Shown: positions 24,691-32,185 of the stretch, piece after piece
Layout of the letters: each line of letters opens with the position of its first letter
How positions within the stretch are numbered: the stretch's first letter is position 1
NCBI GenBank assembly: GCA_028718845.1
Contig: JAQULA010000001.1
Span: 1-35,931, forward strand
Length of the DNA stretch: 35,931 nucleotides
From: Candidatus Omnitrophota bacterium
Lineage (GTDB): Bacteria; Omnitrophota; Gorgyraeia; B26-G9
Direction of reading: 5' to 3'
Program-made: the position numbers and the translations under genes
Notes under the pieces: model-generated
Database searches by the model: none
What the model was told of the DNA's origin: nothing
Seen by the model: the letters and a program-made list of their open reading frames with translations, nothing else

Positions 24691-25635
24691 ATGGATATCG
24701 TATTTTTCGGTTCGTCGGATTTCAGCGTGGAGAGTTTACGGCTATTGGCAGAGCGTCACCGGGTGGCGGCGGTGTTTACCCAGCCCGACCGTAAAAAAGG
24801 GCGGCATCTGCATTTAAGCGAAACCCCGGTAAAGATATTCGCCAAAGAACATAATCTGCCCGTATTTCAGCCGCAGGATGTGAATGCCCCGGAGATCGTG
24901 GCTCAGCTTAACCAATACCATGCCGACATGTTTGTGGTGGTCAGCTTCGGTCAAAAGTTAAGCCCGGCAATATTATCCGGCCCGAAAAAATTTTGCGTTA
25001 ACGTGCATTCGTCTTTGCTGCCGCGCTGGCGGGGGGCGGCCCCGATCAATCGGGCGATTACCGCCGGCGACAGCCAGTCCGGGGTGACGATCATGAAAAT
25101 GAATGAGCACATGGACCGCGGCGATATTATTCTGAGCCGGAGTACTCCGATCGGCGCTGATGACGACGCCATAACTCTGGCCCATCGGCTGGCGGAAATG
25201 GGAGCGCGGGCTTTGCAGGAGGCGCTGTCGGCGGTAGAGCAGGGTACGGCTCATTTTACGGTCCAGGATGAAGCCCGGTCAACCGTTGCCAAAAAGCTGA
25301 AGAAGGAAGACGGGTTGATTGACTGGATGCAGTCCGGACGGCATATCCATAATCAGGTGCGGGGGCTGCTGCCCTGGCCTTGCGCGCATACGCATTATAA
25401 AGGAATGTTTATTAAAGTGCTGAAAACCGCGCTGCTTACCGGACCGGTTGAGTGCCCGCCGGAATTTTCTCCGGGGCAGGTGGTGGCGATCGAGAAAAAT
25501 AAGGGTATTGTGGTGGCGGTCAAAGACGCAGTCCTGTTGATCGAAACCCTGCAAAGCGAAGGTAAACGCGCCATGCCCGCCTATGATTTTGTTCTCGGCC
25601 ATCATGTGCGGGTGGGGGATGCATTCGGAGAGTAA
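24691..25635 (+). CDS. fmt: Methionyl-tRNA formyltransferase
   Basis: Formylates initiator Met-tRNA with 10-formyltetrahydrofolate in the cytosol. The 314-residue length is normal. The N-terminal Rossmann domain starts MDIVFFGSSDFSVESL. The catalytic block has Asn104 and His106 in NVHSSLLPRWRGAAPIN, and MDRGDII supplies the conserved Asp. The C-terminal tRNA-binding domain starts near residue 205 (KKLKKEDGLIDW...HNQVRGLLPWPCAHT). The ATG at 24691 follows a CGGAGCAGG site. Confidence 0.95.
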   Translation: MDIVFFGSSDFSVESLRLLAERHRVAAVFTQPDRKKGRHLHLSETPVKIFAKEHNLPVFQPQDVNAPEIVAQLNQYHADMFVVVSFGQKLSPAILSGPKKFCVNVHSSLLPRWRGAAPINRAITAGDSQSGVTIMKMNEHMDRGDIILSRSTPIGADDDAITLAHRLAEMGARALQEALSAVEQGTAHFTVQDEARSTVAKKLKKEDGLIDWMQSGRHIHNQVRGLLPWPCAHTHYKGMFIKVLKTALLTGPVECPPEFSPGQVVAIEKNKGIVVAVKDAVLLIETLQSEGKRAMPAYDFVLGHHVRVGDAFGE

Positions 25636-25639
25636 ACAT

Positions 25640-25775
25640 GCCGAATGCTGTCCATGGTCGACAGTCGATAGACTACAGTCAAAACCAATCCGGAGTGCGG
25701 ATTATAGTTTTTGCATGTACGTTGCTGTTTGCATGCTGTGGTCCGTGGTCAATGGTCTGTGGACAAGATGCTTCT
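25640..25775 (+). repeat. Intergenic tract of degenerate TGGTC/CAGTC words
   Basis: Between fmt and the GalT-like gene the sequence repeats variants of 7-9 base words: GGTCGACA, GTCGATAG, ACTACAGTC in the first part, and GTGGTCC, GTGGTCAA, TGGTCTG, TGGAC in the second. The spacing is irregular. I see no open frame or stable hairpin that would explain it. Confidence 0.55.
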
Positions 25776-25781
25776 TCACCC

Positions 25782-25809
25782 TTGAATTGCTTCAGGAACC
25801 TGTTATAAT
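25782..25809 (+). promoter_or_regulatory. Sigma70-type promoter for the galT pair
   Basis: TTGAAT (25782-25787) and a perfect TATAAT (25804-25809) are 16 bp apart, 33 bp upstream of the first GalT-like start, leaving a short leader with GGAGAAAGAGGAAAAG as ribosome-binding region. Confidence 0.7.
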
Positions 25810-25841
25810 GAAGGGCATTATCGCGGAGAAAGAGGAAAAGC

Positions 25842-26861
25842 ATGCCGGAGTTACGTAAAGACCCCATTATCGGCCGCTGGGTTATTATTGCCACCGAACG
25901 CGGAAAGCGGCCGCATGATTTTGCCGTTCCGAAGGAAGAGACCAAAAACGAGGATTGCCCTTTCTGCGAAGGCCATGAACGGCAAACCCCGCCGGAAATT
26001 TTTGCCGTGCGCAAATCGCATAGCGGTTCTAATTCCCCGGGGTGGAAAGTCCGGGTCACTCCGAACATGCCGCCGTTGCTGCAGATTGAAGGCGATCTGG
26101 ACCGCCGAGGCAAAGGGCTTTACGATATCATGAACGGTATCGGGGCGCATGAACTTATTATTGAAACTCCCGAGCATATCGCCAATATCCCGGACCTGGA
26201 TGTGGAGCAATTGTCCCAGGTGTTTTATACTTATAGCCGGCGTATCCAGGACCTGGAAGGGGATAAGCGGATCAAATACGTGTTGTTGTGCAAGAATTAC
26301 GGGCAAAGTGCCGGCGGCACCCGGATCCGGCATTCCGTGACCCAGTTGATCGCTTTGCCGGTGAATCCCAAACGGGTAAAAGAAGAGCTTATCGGCGCGC
26401 GCCGGTATTATGAATACCGCGAGCGCTGTATTTTTTGCGACATGATCCGGCAGGAGATCCAGACCGGAAGCCGCATTATCGAGCGCGGCGACGGGTTTAT
26501 CGCTTTTGCTCCCTATGCCTCGCGGTTCCCGTTCGAGGTTTGGGTGCTGCCGGAGGAACATTCCTGCGATTTTTATACCATAAAGAATACGCGGGGATTG
26601 GCCGCGATCATGAAGTCGGTGATGCGGAAGTTGTCGGTTACTCTGCAGGACCCTCCGTATAATTATATCGTGCATACCGCGCCGTTCCGCCGAATGGCGT
26701 CGCAGGGATTTTGGAAAACGATCGATTATGATTATCATTGGCATATCGAGATCATGCCGCGGTTGACCAAGGTGGCCGGGTTCGAGCTGGGCAGCGGGTT
26801 TTATATCAACCCCACGCCGCCGGAAGATGCCGCTAAATATCTGAACGAAGGGATCGTATAA
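25842..26861 (+). CDS. GalT-family protein lacking the nucleophilic histidine
   Basis: A 339-residue homologue of galactose-1-phosphate uridylyltransferase. It retains the N-terminal RKDPIIGRWVII block, the zinc-type CPFC pair, GIGAHELIIE and the C-terminal HWHIEI motif. The active-site HxHxQ motif reads His164-Ser-Val166-Thr-Gln168 (codons cat tcc gtg acc cag). The usual nucleophile position is thus valine, while the first His and the Gln are kept. In known GalT enzymes that histidine forms the uridylyl intermediate, so this protein should not catalyse the standard reaction. It overlaps the second, intact GalT-like gene at TAATG, so the two are co-translated and may form a heteromer. The frame is intact throughout, so it is not an ordinary pseudogene. 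Confidence 0.85.
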   Translation: MPELRKDPIIGRWVIIATERGKRPHDFAVPKEETKNEDCPFCEGHERQTPPEIFAVRKSHSGSNSPGWKVRVTPNMPPLLQIEGDLDRRGKGLYDIMNGIGAHELIIETPEHIANIPDLDVEQLSQVFYTYSRRIQDLEGDKRIKYVLLCKNYGQSAGGTRIRHSVTQLIALPVNPKRVKEELIGARRYYEYRERCIFCDMIRQEIQTGSRIIERGDGFIAFAPYASRFPFEVWVLPEEHSCDFYTIKNTRGLAAIMKSVMRKLSVTLQDPPYNYIVHTAPFRRMASQGFWKTIDYDYHWHIEIMPRLTKVAGFELGSGFYINPTPPEDAAKYLNEGIV

Positions 26862-27865
26862 TGCAGCAACTACGCCGCGACCCGATTATCGGGCGATGGA
26901 TAATCGTCAATTATAATCAGGTTAATCAGCCGTCGGATTATCAATCGGAGTCGGTGGAGAAAAAACGGGTGGGTAAATTGTGCCCGTTCTGCTCCGGAAA
27001 TGAGGACAAGACCCCCCCGGAGATTTATGTCGACCGGCCGGTGCACGCGCGCGCGAACGAGCCGCGTTGGAACCTGCGGGTGATTGCCAATAAATTTCCC
27101 GCGCTGCGTATCGAGGGTGACCTGGAACGCCAGGGTATCGGCCTCTACGACCAGATGAACGGGGTCGGCGCGCACGAGGTGATTATCGAGACGCCTTACC
27201 ATGAAAAAGACCTCGCCGACTTGAGCCCGGATGAAGTGGCCAAGATAATCCTGGCCTATAAACACCGTTGTGTGGACCTGCGCAAGGACCGGCGGTTCGA
27301 ATATATCATTATTTTCAAAAATCACGGGGCCAGCGCCGGCGCGTCCCTGGAGCATTCTCATTCGCAGTTGATTGCCCTGCCGATCGTGCCGAAGAAAACG
27401 CGGGAGGCCTTGCGCGGCGCCGAACTCTATTACGGGTACAAGGAGCGCTGCGTATACTGTGACATCATCCGCCAGGAGTTGGAAGAGAAAGAGCGTCTGG
27501 TGAGCGAGACCGAGCATTTTGTCGTGTTTACGCCGTTCGCTTCCTGCTCGCCGTTCGAGACCTGGATCATTCCGAAAACGCATGGTTCGCAGTTTTACCA
27601 TATCCGGGAAGATCTGATCGGTGAGCTGGCCGCTGTGCTGCAGGAAACGCTGTGGCGGCTGAAAAAGGTCTTGACAGATCCGCCGTTTAATTTTATTATT
27701 AACACTGCTCCTATTCAGCATGAACAGGAGCTGGATTATTATCATTGGCATATTGAAATCGTACCTAAGCTTACCAGGTCTGCTGGTTTTGAATGGGGGA
27801 CCGGTTTTTATATTAACCCCAGCCCACCGGAACAAGCCGCGAAATGGTTGCGCGAGATCAAATAA
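26861..27865 (+). CDS. galT: Galactose-1-phosphate uridylyltransferase family protein (intact active site)
   Basis: A 334-residue HIT-superfamily nucleotidyltransferase. It has RRDPIIGRWIIV, CPFCSGNEDKTPPEI (zinc pair), GVGAHEVIIETP, the intact active site SLEHSHSQLIALP with His165, His167 and Gln169, and HWHIEIVP near the C-terminus. It exchanges UMP (or another NMP) between a UDP-sugar and a sugar-1-phosphate; substrate specificity in distant GalT homologues is often broader than galactose. Its ATG overlaps the stop of the divergent paralogue. It is followed after 45 bp by gapdh, linking it to sugar metabolism. Confidence 0.88.
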   Translation: MQQLRRDPIIGRWIIVNYNQVNQPSDYQSESVEKKRVGKLCPFCSGNEDKTPPEIYVDRPVHARANEPRWNLRVIANKFPALRIEGDLERQGIGLYDQMNGVGAHEVIIETPYHEKDLADLSPDEVAKIILAYKHRCVDLRKDRRFEYIIIFKNHGASAGASLEHSHSQLIALPIVPKKTREALRGAELYYGYKERCVYCDIIRQELEEKERLVSETEHFVVFTPFASCSPFETWIIPKTHGSQFYHIREDLIGELAAVLQETLWRLKKVLTDPPFNFIINTAPIQHEQELDYYHWHIEIVPKLTRSAGFEWGTGFYINPSPPEQAAKWLREIK

Positions 27866-27910
27866 TCTGAAACGTTTTCATTGAGGTTACTATTGAAAGG
27901 AGGAAACACA

Positions 27911-28960
27911 ATGGGAGTACGTATTGCTATTAACGGGTTTGGAAGAATCGGGAGGATGGTGGCCCGGGCTATCCTGGAAAAAAATAATAAGGATCTGGAA
28001 CTGGTGGCGGTCAATGATATCGCCGACGCGAAGGTGTTAGCCCACTTGTTTAAATATGATTCGGTTCACGGCCGGTTTAAGGGCAGCGTCGAGGTGAAGG
28101 ACAACGCGATCGTTATCAACGGCAAAGAGGTAAAAGTGTTTGCCGGGAAAGATCCGTCGGACATCCCGTGGAAAGAAGTGAAAGCGGATGTGGTGGTCGA
28201 ATCGACCGGGATTTTTACCAGCAAGGACAACGGCGTAAATAAAAAAGGCAAAGAAGTAAAAGGCGCGATCAATCACATTACGGTGGGCGGCGCTAAGAAG
28301 GTTATCATCAGCGCTCCGGCCTCCGGCGAAGACATCACCATCGTAATGGGTGTTAACGAAGACAAATATGACGCGCAAAAGCATCTGGTTATTTCCAACG
28401 CGTCCTGCACCACGAACTGTCTCGGCCCGGTGGCCAAGGTATTGAACGACAATTTCGGCATTGAAAAAGGGTTAATGACCACGATTCATGCGTATACCAA
28501 TGACCAGCGCGTGCAGGATATGCCGCATGCGGATATGCGTCGTGCCCGTGCCGCCGCGCTTTCGATGATTCCGACGTCGACCGGTGCCGCCAAAGCGATT
28601 TCTCTGGTAATCCCGGAATTAAAAGGGAAATTGGACGGTTTCGCCATGCGTGTTCCGGTGGCCAACGTTTCAGTGGTGGATTTAAGCTGCACATTGAAGA
28701 AAGAAACTACTGCCGAAGAGATCAACAAATTGCTTAAGGCCGCGGCCGACGGTAAGATGAAGGGGTACCTGGATTATACCGATGAAGAGGTGGTTTCCAG
28801 CGATTTTAATCATTATCCGGCGTCCTCGATCGTCGATTCGAAGCTGACCAAGGTAATCGGCGGAACTTTTGCCAAGGTTATCGCCTGGTACGATAACGAA
28901 TGGGGATATTCCAGCCGCGTGGTCGATTTGATCGAGTTCATGATCAAAAAAGGGCTTTAA
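27911..28960 (+). CDS. gap: Glyceraldehyde-3-phosphate dehydrogenase
   Basis: Glycolytic enzyme of 349 residues. The NAD-binding site INGFGRIGR is at the N-terminus, the catalytic SNASCTTNC has Cys166, and the end [15 protein letters not shown] is canonical. The catalytic Cys sits later than usual (about 150), owing to an insertion around [21 protein letters not shown]. The start at 27911 is preceded by a near-perfect AAAGGAGG site. The gene ends just before a strong intrinsic terminator and may be cotranscribed with the GalT pair. Confidence 0.96.
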   Translation: MGVRIAINGFGRIGRMVARAILEKNNKDLELVAVNDIADAKVLAHLFKYDSVHGRFKGSVEVKDNAIVINGKEVKVFAGKDPSDIPWKEVKADVVVESTGIFTSKDNGVNKKGKEVKGAINHITVGGAKKVIISAPASGEDITIVMGVNEDKYDAQKHLVISNASCTTNCLGPVAKVLNDNFGIEKGLMTTIHAYTNDQRVQDMPHADMRRARAAALSMIPTSTGAAKAISLVIPELKGKLDGFAMRVPVANVSVVDLSCTLKKETTAEEINKLLKAAADGKMKGYLDYTDEEVVSSDFNHYPASSIVDSKLTKVIGGTFAKVIAWYDNEWGYSSRVVDLIEFMIKKGL

Positions 28961-28984
28961 TAAAGCGTAATACCGATTAAACCG

Positions 28985-29025
28985 CCGGGGGTAGAAAATA
29001 GATTCTGCCCCCGGTTTTTATTTTT
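28985..29025 (+). terminator. Rho-independent terminator of gap
   Basis: CCGGGGGTAGAA (28985-28996) pairs with TTCTGCCCCCGG (29003-29014), with one G-U pair and a six-base loop, followed directly by a T-rich run to 29025. It begins 24 bp after the gap stop. Confidence 0.9.
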
Positions 29026-29157
29026 GGGCGATTTGTGGTAGGATGAGTATTGCGTTACTCCAAGTAAAAAATAGAAAGATAAAATTAAAAAGTGAAATGC
29101 CGGCTGAACGGTAAACGGTTTAAAACCGCTTGACGCAACCGATCGACGATACGTCTG

Positions 29158-29213
29158 CCCGCCAAAATTTATGGCGGGGGCATTGAGACCGCCGTCTTTT
29201 TTGACGGGTTTTT
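29158..29213 (+). other. Two consecutive hairpins in the Nudix leader region
   Basis: CCCGCCA (29158-29164) pairs with TGGCGGG (29172-29178). CCGTC (29192-29196) then pairs with GACGG (29203-29207), followed by GTTTTT. The second looks like a small terminator 30 bp before the Nudix start. The upstream part of this gap (29040-29140) is A-rich and contains the palindrome CGGTTTAAAACCG at 29116-29128. No riboswitch class is recognised. Confidence 0.4.
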
Positions 29214-29242
29214 GTGCGAATATAATAAATGAGGAGCGGAAT

Positions 29243-29746
29243 ATGAAACAATTTAAAGGCAAATTATTGAATGTGAGCGTGAAGAAGACGGTTCTTCCCA
29301 ACGGCCATGCGGTTAACCTGGAAATCGTCAATCATCCCGGGGCGGTGCTGATTGTCCCGTTTCTAAACAAAGACAAGGTGATCATACTGCGGCAGTACCG
29401 TGCGGTTATCGATACATACCTATATGAATTTCCCGCCGGCACTTTAGGCAAAGGAGAAAAGCCCGGTCATTGCGCGTACCGGGAATTGATCGAAGAAACC
29501 GGATATAAAGCAAAGAAAATCAAAAAGATCGGGAAGATTTATCCCTGTCCCGGCTATTCCACCGAAGAGATCGTATTCTTTACCGCTCATGAATTAACGG
29601 TTTGTCCGCGTCAGCCGGAACCGGACGAGATTATCGAAATTAAGGTGATGGACCGCAAAGAAATACAGCGGCTGTTTTCCTCCGGGAAGATTGTCGACGC
29701 CAAGACCATCTGCGCCCTGGCGATGTGCGGATGGTTAGCAAGCTGA
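29243..29746 (+). CDS. Nudix hydrolase, ADP-ribose pyrophosphatase-like
   Basis: A 167-residue cytosolic enzyme. The full Nudix box (Gx5Ex7REUxEExGU) is present: G-T-L-G-K-G-E, seven residues, then RELIEETGY. The upstream VIILRQYRAVIDTYLYEFPAG block is typical of the NudF/ADP-ribose pyrophosphatase branch, which splits ADP-ribose or related nucleoside-diphosphate sugars. The ATG at 29243 follows GAGGAGCGGA; an upstream in-frame alternative start at 29171 would cover the hairpins and is less likely. Confidence 0.88.
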   Translation: MKQFKGKLLNVSVKKTVLPNGHAVNLEIVNHPGAVLIVPFLNKDKVIILRQYRAVIDTYLYEFPAGTLGKGEKPGHCAYRELIEETGYKAKKIKKIGKIYPCPGYSTEEIVFFTAHELTVCPRQPEPDEIIEIKVMDRKEIQRLFSSGKIVDAKTICALAMCGWLAS

Positions 29747-30006
29747 AGACCGCAGGACGAGGGATGACCGTTCCGCCGGAAAGCGGCGGGACTAGGACGA
29801 AGGACGCAAAAGCCGGAAAAGCTTCGATCTGAAGGCCGTAAGCTGTCGAAAGTTTTACAATAAAAGACGAAAAAATTTACGGTGTATTTATCCAAAAGCA
29901 CATTATATAAGCCTTCCGAAAAGTATAAATTATATATAGAGAGCAGTTTTAATTGGCGATGATTTGTGTGTAATTCGAGTGCATTCGTGTCCATCCCATA
30001 TATTAC

Positions 30007-30035
30007 TTGACAATAGTTACCATATATGCTATTAT
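30007..30035 (+). promoter_or_regulatory. Strong sigma70-type promoter for the MerR-like gene
   Basis: Consensus TTGACA (30007-30012) and TATTAT (30030-30035) with a 17-bp spacer. The leader to the regulator start is about 95-110 nt and contains a hairpin. Confidence 0.7.
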
Positions 30036-30087
30036 CAGCTTGAAAAATTTAAGGCCGTTATCGACGGTGAATTGTAAGAAGTGAAGG

Positions 30088-30116
30088 ACTCCGTCCCCCT
30101 TTGCCGGGGAAGGAGT
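30088..30116 (+). other. Leader hairpin upstream of the MerR-like gene
   Basis: ACTCC (30088-30092) pairs with GGAGT (30112-30116) and CCCC (30095-30098) with GGGG (30106-30109), separated by a GT/AA internal loop. No U-run follows, so it is probably a stability or regulatory leader element rather than a terminator. Confidence 0.5.
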
Positions 30117-30137
30117 GTATCTATTTAAAGAGGATTA

Positions 30138-30425
30138 TTGTCTTTATTAACAATGATGAATGAGGGAGAAATGGACGAAATTATCAGCACAACCGACGAT
30201 ATTATCAGTGCTATGGAAGTGGTAAGGAAATATAACATTTCCTATCAAACGTTGAATCATTATACTAATTTTGGATTGCTGAATGCCGTCAGGAAAAGAG
30301 GTTCCGGGAATAAGCGTTTCTATAAATCGACGGAAGTTGAAGGAAATCTTAATAAAATCGATGAATTGAAAGGCAAGGGGTATCCATTAAAAATAATCGC
30401 GAAGATGTTGAATAATACGCATTAA
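30138..30425 (+). CDS. Short MerR-type HTH regulator
   Basis: A DNA-binding protein of at most 95 residues. The MerR winged-helix motif is seen in AMEVVRKYNISYQTLNHYTNFGLL followed by the wing RKRGSGNKRFYKSTEVEGNLNKI and a helix GYPLKIIAKML. No effector-binding or metal-binding C-terminal domain is present. The start is uncertain: TTG at 30138 has an AAAGAGG site 4 bp upstream, and ATGs lie at 30153, 30156 and 30171. It is followed by the secretion-type cluster and could regulate it or itself. Confidence 0.75.
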   Translation: MSLLTMMNEGEMDEIISTTDDIISAMEVVRKYNISYQTLNHYTNFGLLNAVRKRGSGNKRFYKSTEVEGNLNKIDELKGKGYPLKIIAKMLNNTH

Positions 30426-30500
30426 ACGGAACTTTTTAAGGAAAAGAAGTATATGAAAATGGATTTTTACGGAATCATAGGAGTATTACGCGTAACGAAA

Positions 30501-30538
30501 AGCTATGCCTGGACAGGTATGGCTTTTTATTTTTTTTT
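30501..30538 (+). terminator. Intrinsic terminator or attenuator before the ExeA-like gene
   Basis: AGCTATGCCT (30501-30510) pairs with AGGTATGGCT (30515-30524), with two G-U pairs and a GGAC loop, followed by a long T-rich tract to 30538. The GAGGTG ribosome-binding site of the next gene starts immediately after it. A perfect 10-bp palindrome, TTACGCGTAA, lies just upstream at 30486-30495. Confidence 0.65.
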
Positions 30539-30548
30539 GAGGTGAACG

Positions 30549-31409
30549 ATGAGCTATTACAAAATTCTCGGATTTGACAAAGAGCCGTTTTCGACGAGCC
30601 CGGACCCGGTGTTTTTTTATGAGTCGCGGGAGCATGAGCAGGCCTTGACCAACCTGATGATTGAATTGCGGCTGAAGCGGGGCTTAAGTGTAATCCTGGG
30701 AGACGTCGGCACCGGAAAAACGACACTTAGCCGTAAGTTGTATCAGCTGATCAAATCTCAGGAAGGGTTTATTTGTCACATGATGCTTGATCCGGTGTAT
30801 AACGACGAGGAAGTATTCCTGACCTCGCTGACCCGGAATTTCGACGTCTCGGCGGCCGGCAGCGGGCCGCGGATCCTTGATCTTAAAGAAGCCCTGGAAC
30901 GGTTTTTGTTCCAAAGAGGGGTGGAGGAGAATAAAACAATAGTTTTGATTATTGACGAAGCCCAAAAATTAAATGAGCTGACTTTGGAATGCCTGCGGGT
31001 GCTGCTGAATTATGAGACTAATGAATATAAATTGCTCCAGCTGGTCCTGCTGGGGCAGATGGAATTACATTCGAAGATCCTGTCGATCCCGAATTTTATC
31101 GACCGGATAAGTTTTAAATACACATTGAACCCGCTGGATGAACGCGAGATGCGCCAAATGATCGAATTCCGCATCCGTTAGGCCGGGTACAAGGCAAAGA
31201 TGAATTTGTTCCTGGATAGCGCGATAACCGCGATCTATCATCATACCCGGGGCTATCCGCGCCGGGTGAATATGCTTTGTCACAAGGCGCTGAAGAGCCT
31301 GGTGATGAAAAATAAATTTGTTGTCGACGAAACGCTGGTCAAAGAACTGATCGATGAGGAAATTCATCAGGGGCTGCATTGGGTCCGGCAGCCGATGGTG
31401 GTTCGCTAG
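30549..31409 (+). pseudogene. ExeA/GspA-like AAA ATPase interrupted by an in-frame amber codon
   Basis: An AAA ATPase of the type linked to type II secretion and type IV pili. The N-terminal MSYYKILGFDKEPFSTSPDP is the ExeA signature. Walker A is GDVGTGKTT (residues 51-59) and Walker B ends IIDEAQ (Asp136-Glu137). After MIEFRIR the codon at 31179-31181 is TAG. The same frame then continues with AGYKAKMNLFLDSAITAIYHHTRGYPRRVN, exactly the expected continuation of the family, to a second TAG at 31407-31409. Family members usually have a codon such as CAG here, so a single C-to-T change would explain it. Translation would give a 210-residue truncated ATPase lacking the C-terminal lid. A sequencing error or suppression are alternatives. 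Confidence 0.8.
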
Positions 31410-31504
31410 CCGTAATCAGGCTGAAAGCCGCGGCGCCGGGATGGGCTGCGATCATCCGGGGTGTATTATCAGGGAGCTGCGCATTCAGCAGTAAGTTCAA
31501 TACT

Positions 31505-32185
31505 ATGGCTAATAAAGACGTTTCACCGGAAAAACGGTTATTGGATATTATCGAGGGCAAACAGGGTAATTCCCCGGCCGGGACCGCTTTGGGGGCCGGC
31601 AAAAAGCTGCTTTTTCCGAAAGCTTTGCAGGCCCGGTTATCTTTTTTCCGGGACCTGCTGAAAAAGAAGGGCGGTTCACGGCAACGCGTATTTATCGACC
31701 TGAAAACGGTCAATATCATACTGCAGGCGGTGATTGTCGTTATCGCGGTCGGATTGGGGATCGGCCTGAAGATCGATTTGGACGCGATCAAAAAGGGGGA
31801 TTTTTTTAAGGAATCAAATTCCGGTGCGGAGCTGCAGGCCGGAGCGACGGAAGTTGTATCTTTGCTGCAGCCGGTGGATTTTTATCTTAAGAAAGTGGAA
31901 GAGCGCGATTTGTTCCGGATAGTAACCGATAAGAAGGGGGAATCCGGGGGCGCGTTTAAAGAACCGGATAAAACGGTTATCTCGAAGCTGCAGGAAATAA
32001 CCCAAACCCTGAAGCTGGTGGGGATTTCCTGGTCGAACGACCCGGACGCGATAATCGAAGATACGAAAATTCAGAAAACTTATTTCGTTAAAAAAGGATA
32101 TATGATTGATTCGATCATGGTTAAAGAAATCCTGAAGGACAAAGTTATCCTGCGTTGTCAGGGGGAAGAGGTTGACCTGCGATGA
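31505..32185 (+). CDS. GspC/PulC-like inner-membrane protein
   Basis: A 226-residue bitopic protein. A basic cytosolic N-terminus (1-69) is followed by one membrane span (about 70-88) and a periplasmic domain. The C-terminal 80 residues contain LKLVGISWSNDPDAIIEDTKIQKTYFVKKGY by position, which matches the homology region of type II secretion protein C or pilus protein PilP that contacts the secretin. The ATG at 31505 is the likely start, giving a sensible membrane topology. Its stop overlaps the secretin start in ATGA, so the two are translationally coupled. Confidence 0.65.
   Translation: MANKDVSPEKRLLDIIEGKQGNSPAGTALGAGKKLLFPKALQARLSFFRDLLKKKGGSRQRVFIDLKTVNIILQAVIVVIAVGLGIGLKIDLDAIKKGDFFKESNSGAELQAGATEVVSLLQPVDFYLKKVEERDLFRIVTDKKGESGGAFKEPDKTVISKLQEITQTLKLVGISWSNDPDAIIEDTKIQKTYFVKKGYMIDSIMVKEILKDKVILRCQGEEVDLR

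Larger units (their letters stand above)
29747..30137 (+). other. 391-bp gene-free stretch with word-repeats, promoter and leader hairpin
   Basis: No open frame with a ribosome-binding site is seen. The first 80 bp repeat GAC/AGGAC words (GACCGCAGGACGAGG, GACTAGGACGAAGGACG). Inside them is a hairpin, GTTCCGCC (29770-29777) with GGCGGGAC (29785-29792). The middle (about 29840-29950) is AT-rich without clear signals. The end holds the promoter at 30007-30035 and the leader hairpin at 30088-30116, listed separately. Confidence 0.6.

Noticed and set aside
29116..29128. Palindrome CGGTTTAAAACCG as an operator
   Set aside because: It is short, lies over 100 bp from the nearest start and has no promoter next to it; it may be part of the surrounding degenerate repeats.
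30430..30545. Cyclic-di-GMP (GEMM-I) or other known riboswitch before the ExeA-like gene
   Set aside because: The sequence has a good terminator hairpin but I could not find the conserved GEMM-I core or any other aptamer consensus I know.
31179..31409. Reassignment of TAG to an amino acid in this genome
   Set aside because: TAG is used as a normal stop elsewhere in the window, for example at the ends of the glycosyltransferase (8821) and the small membrane gene (19806), so the amber in the ATPase is better read as a mutation.
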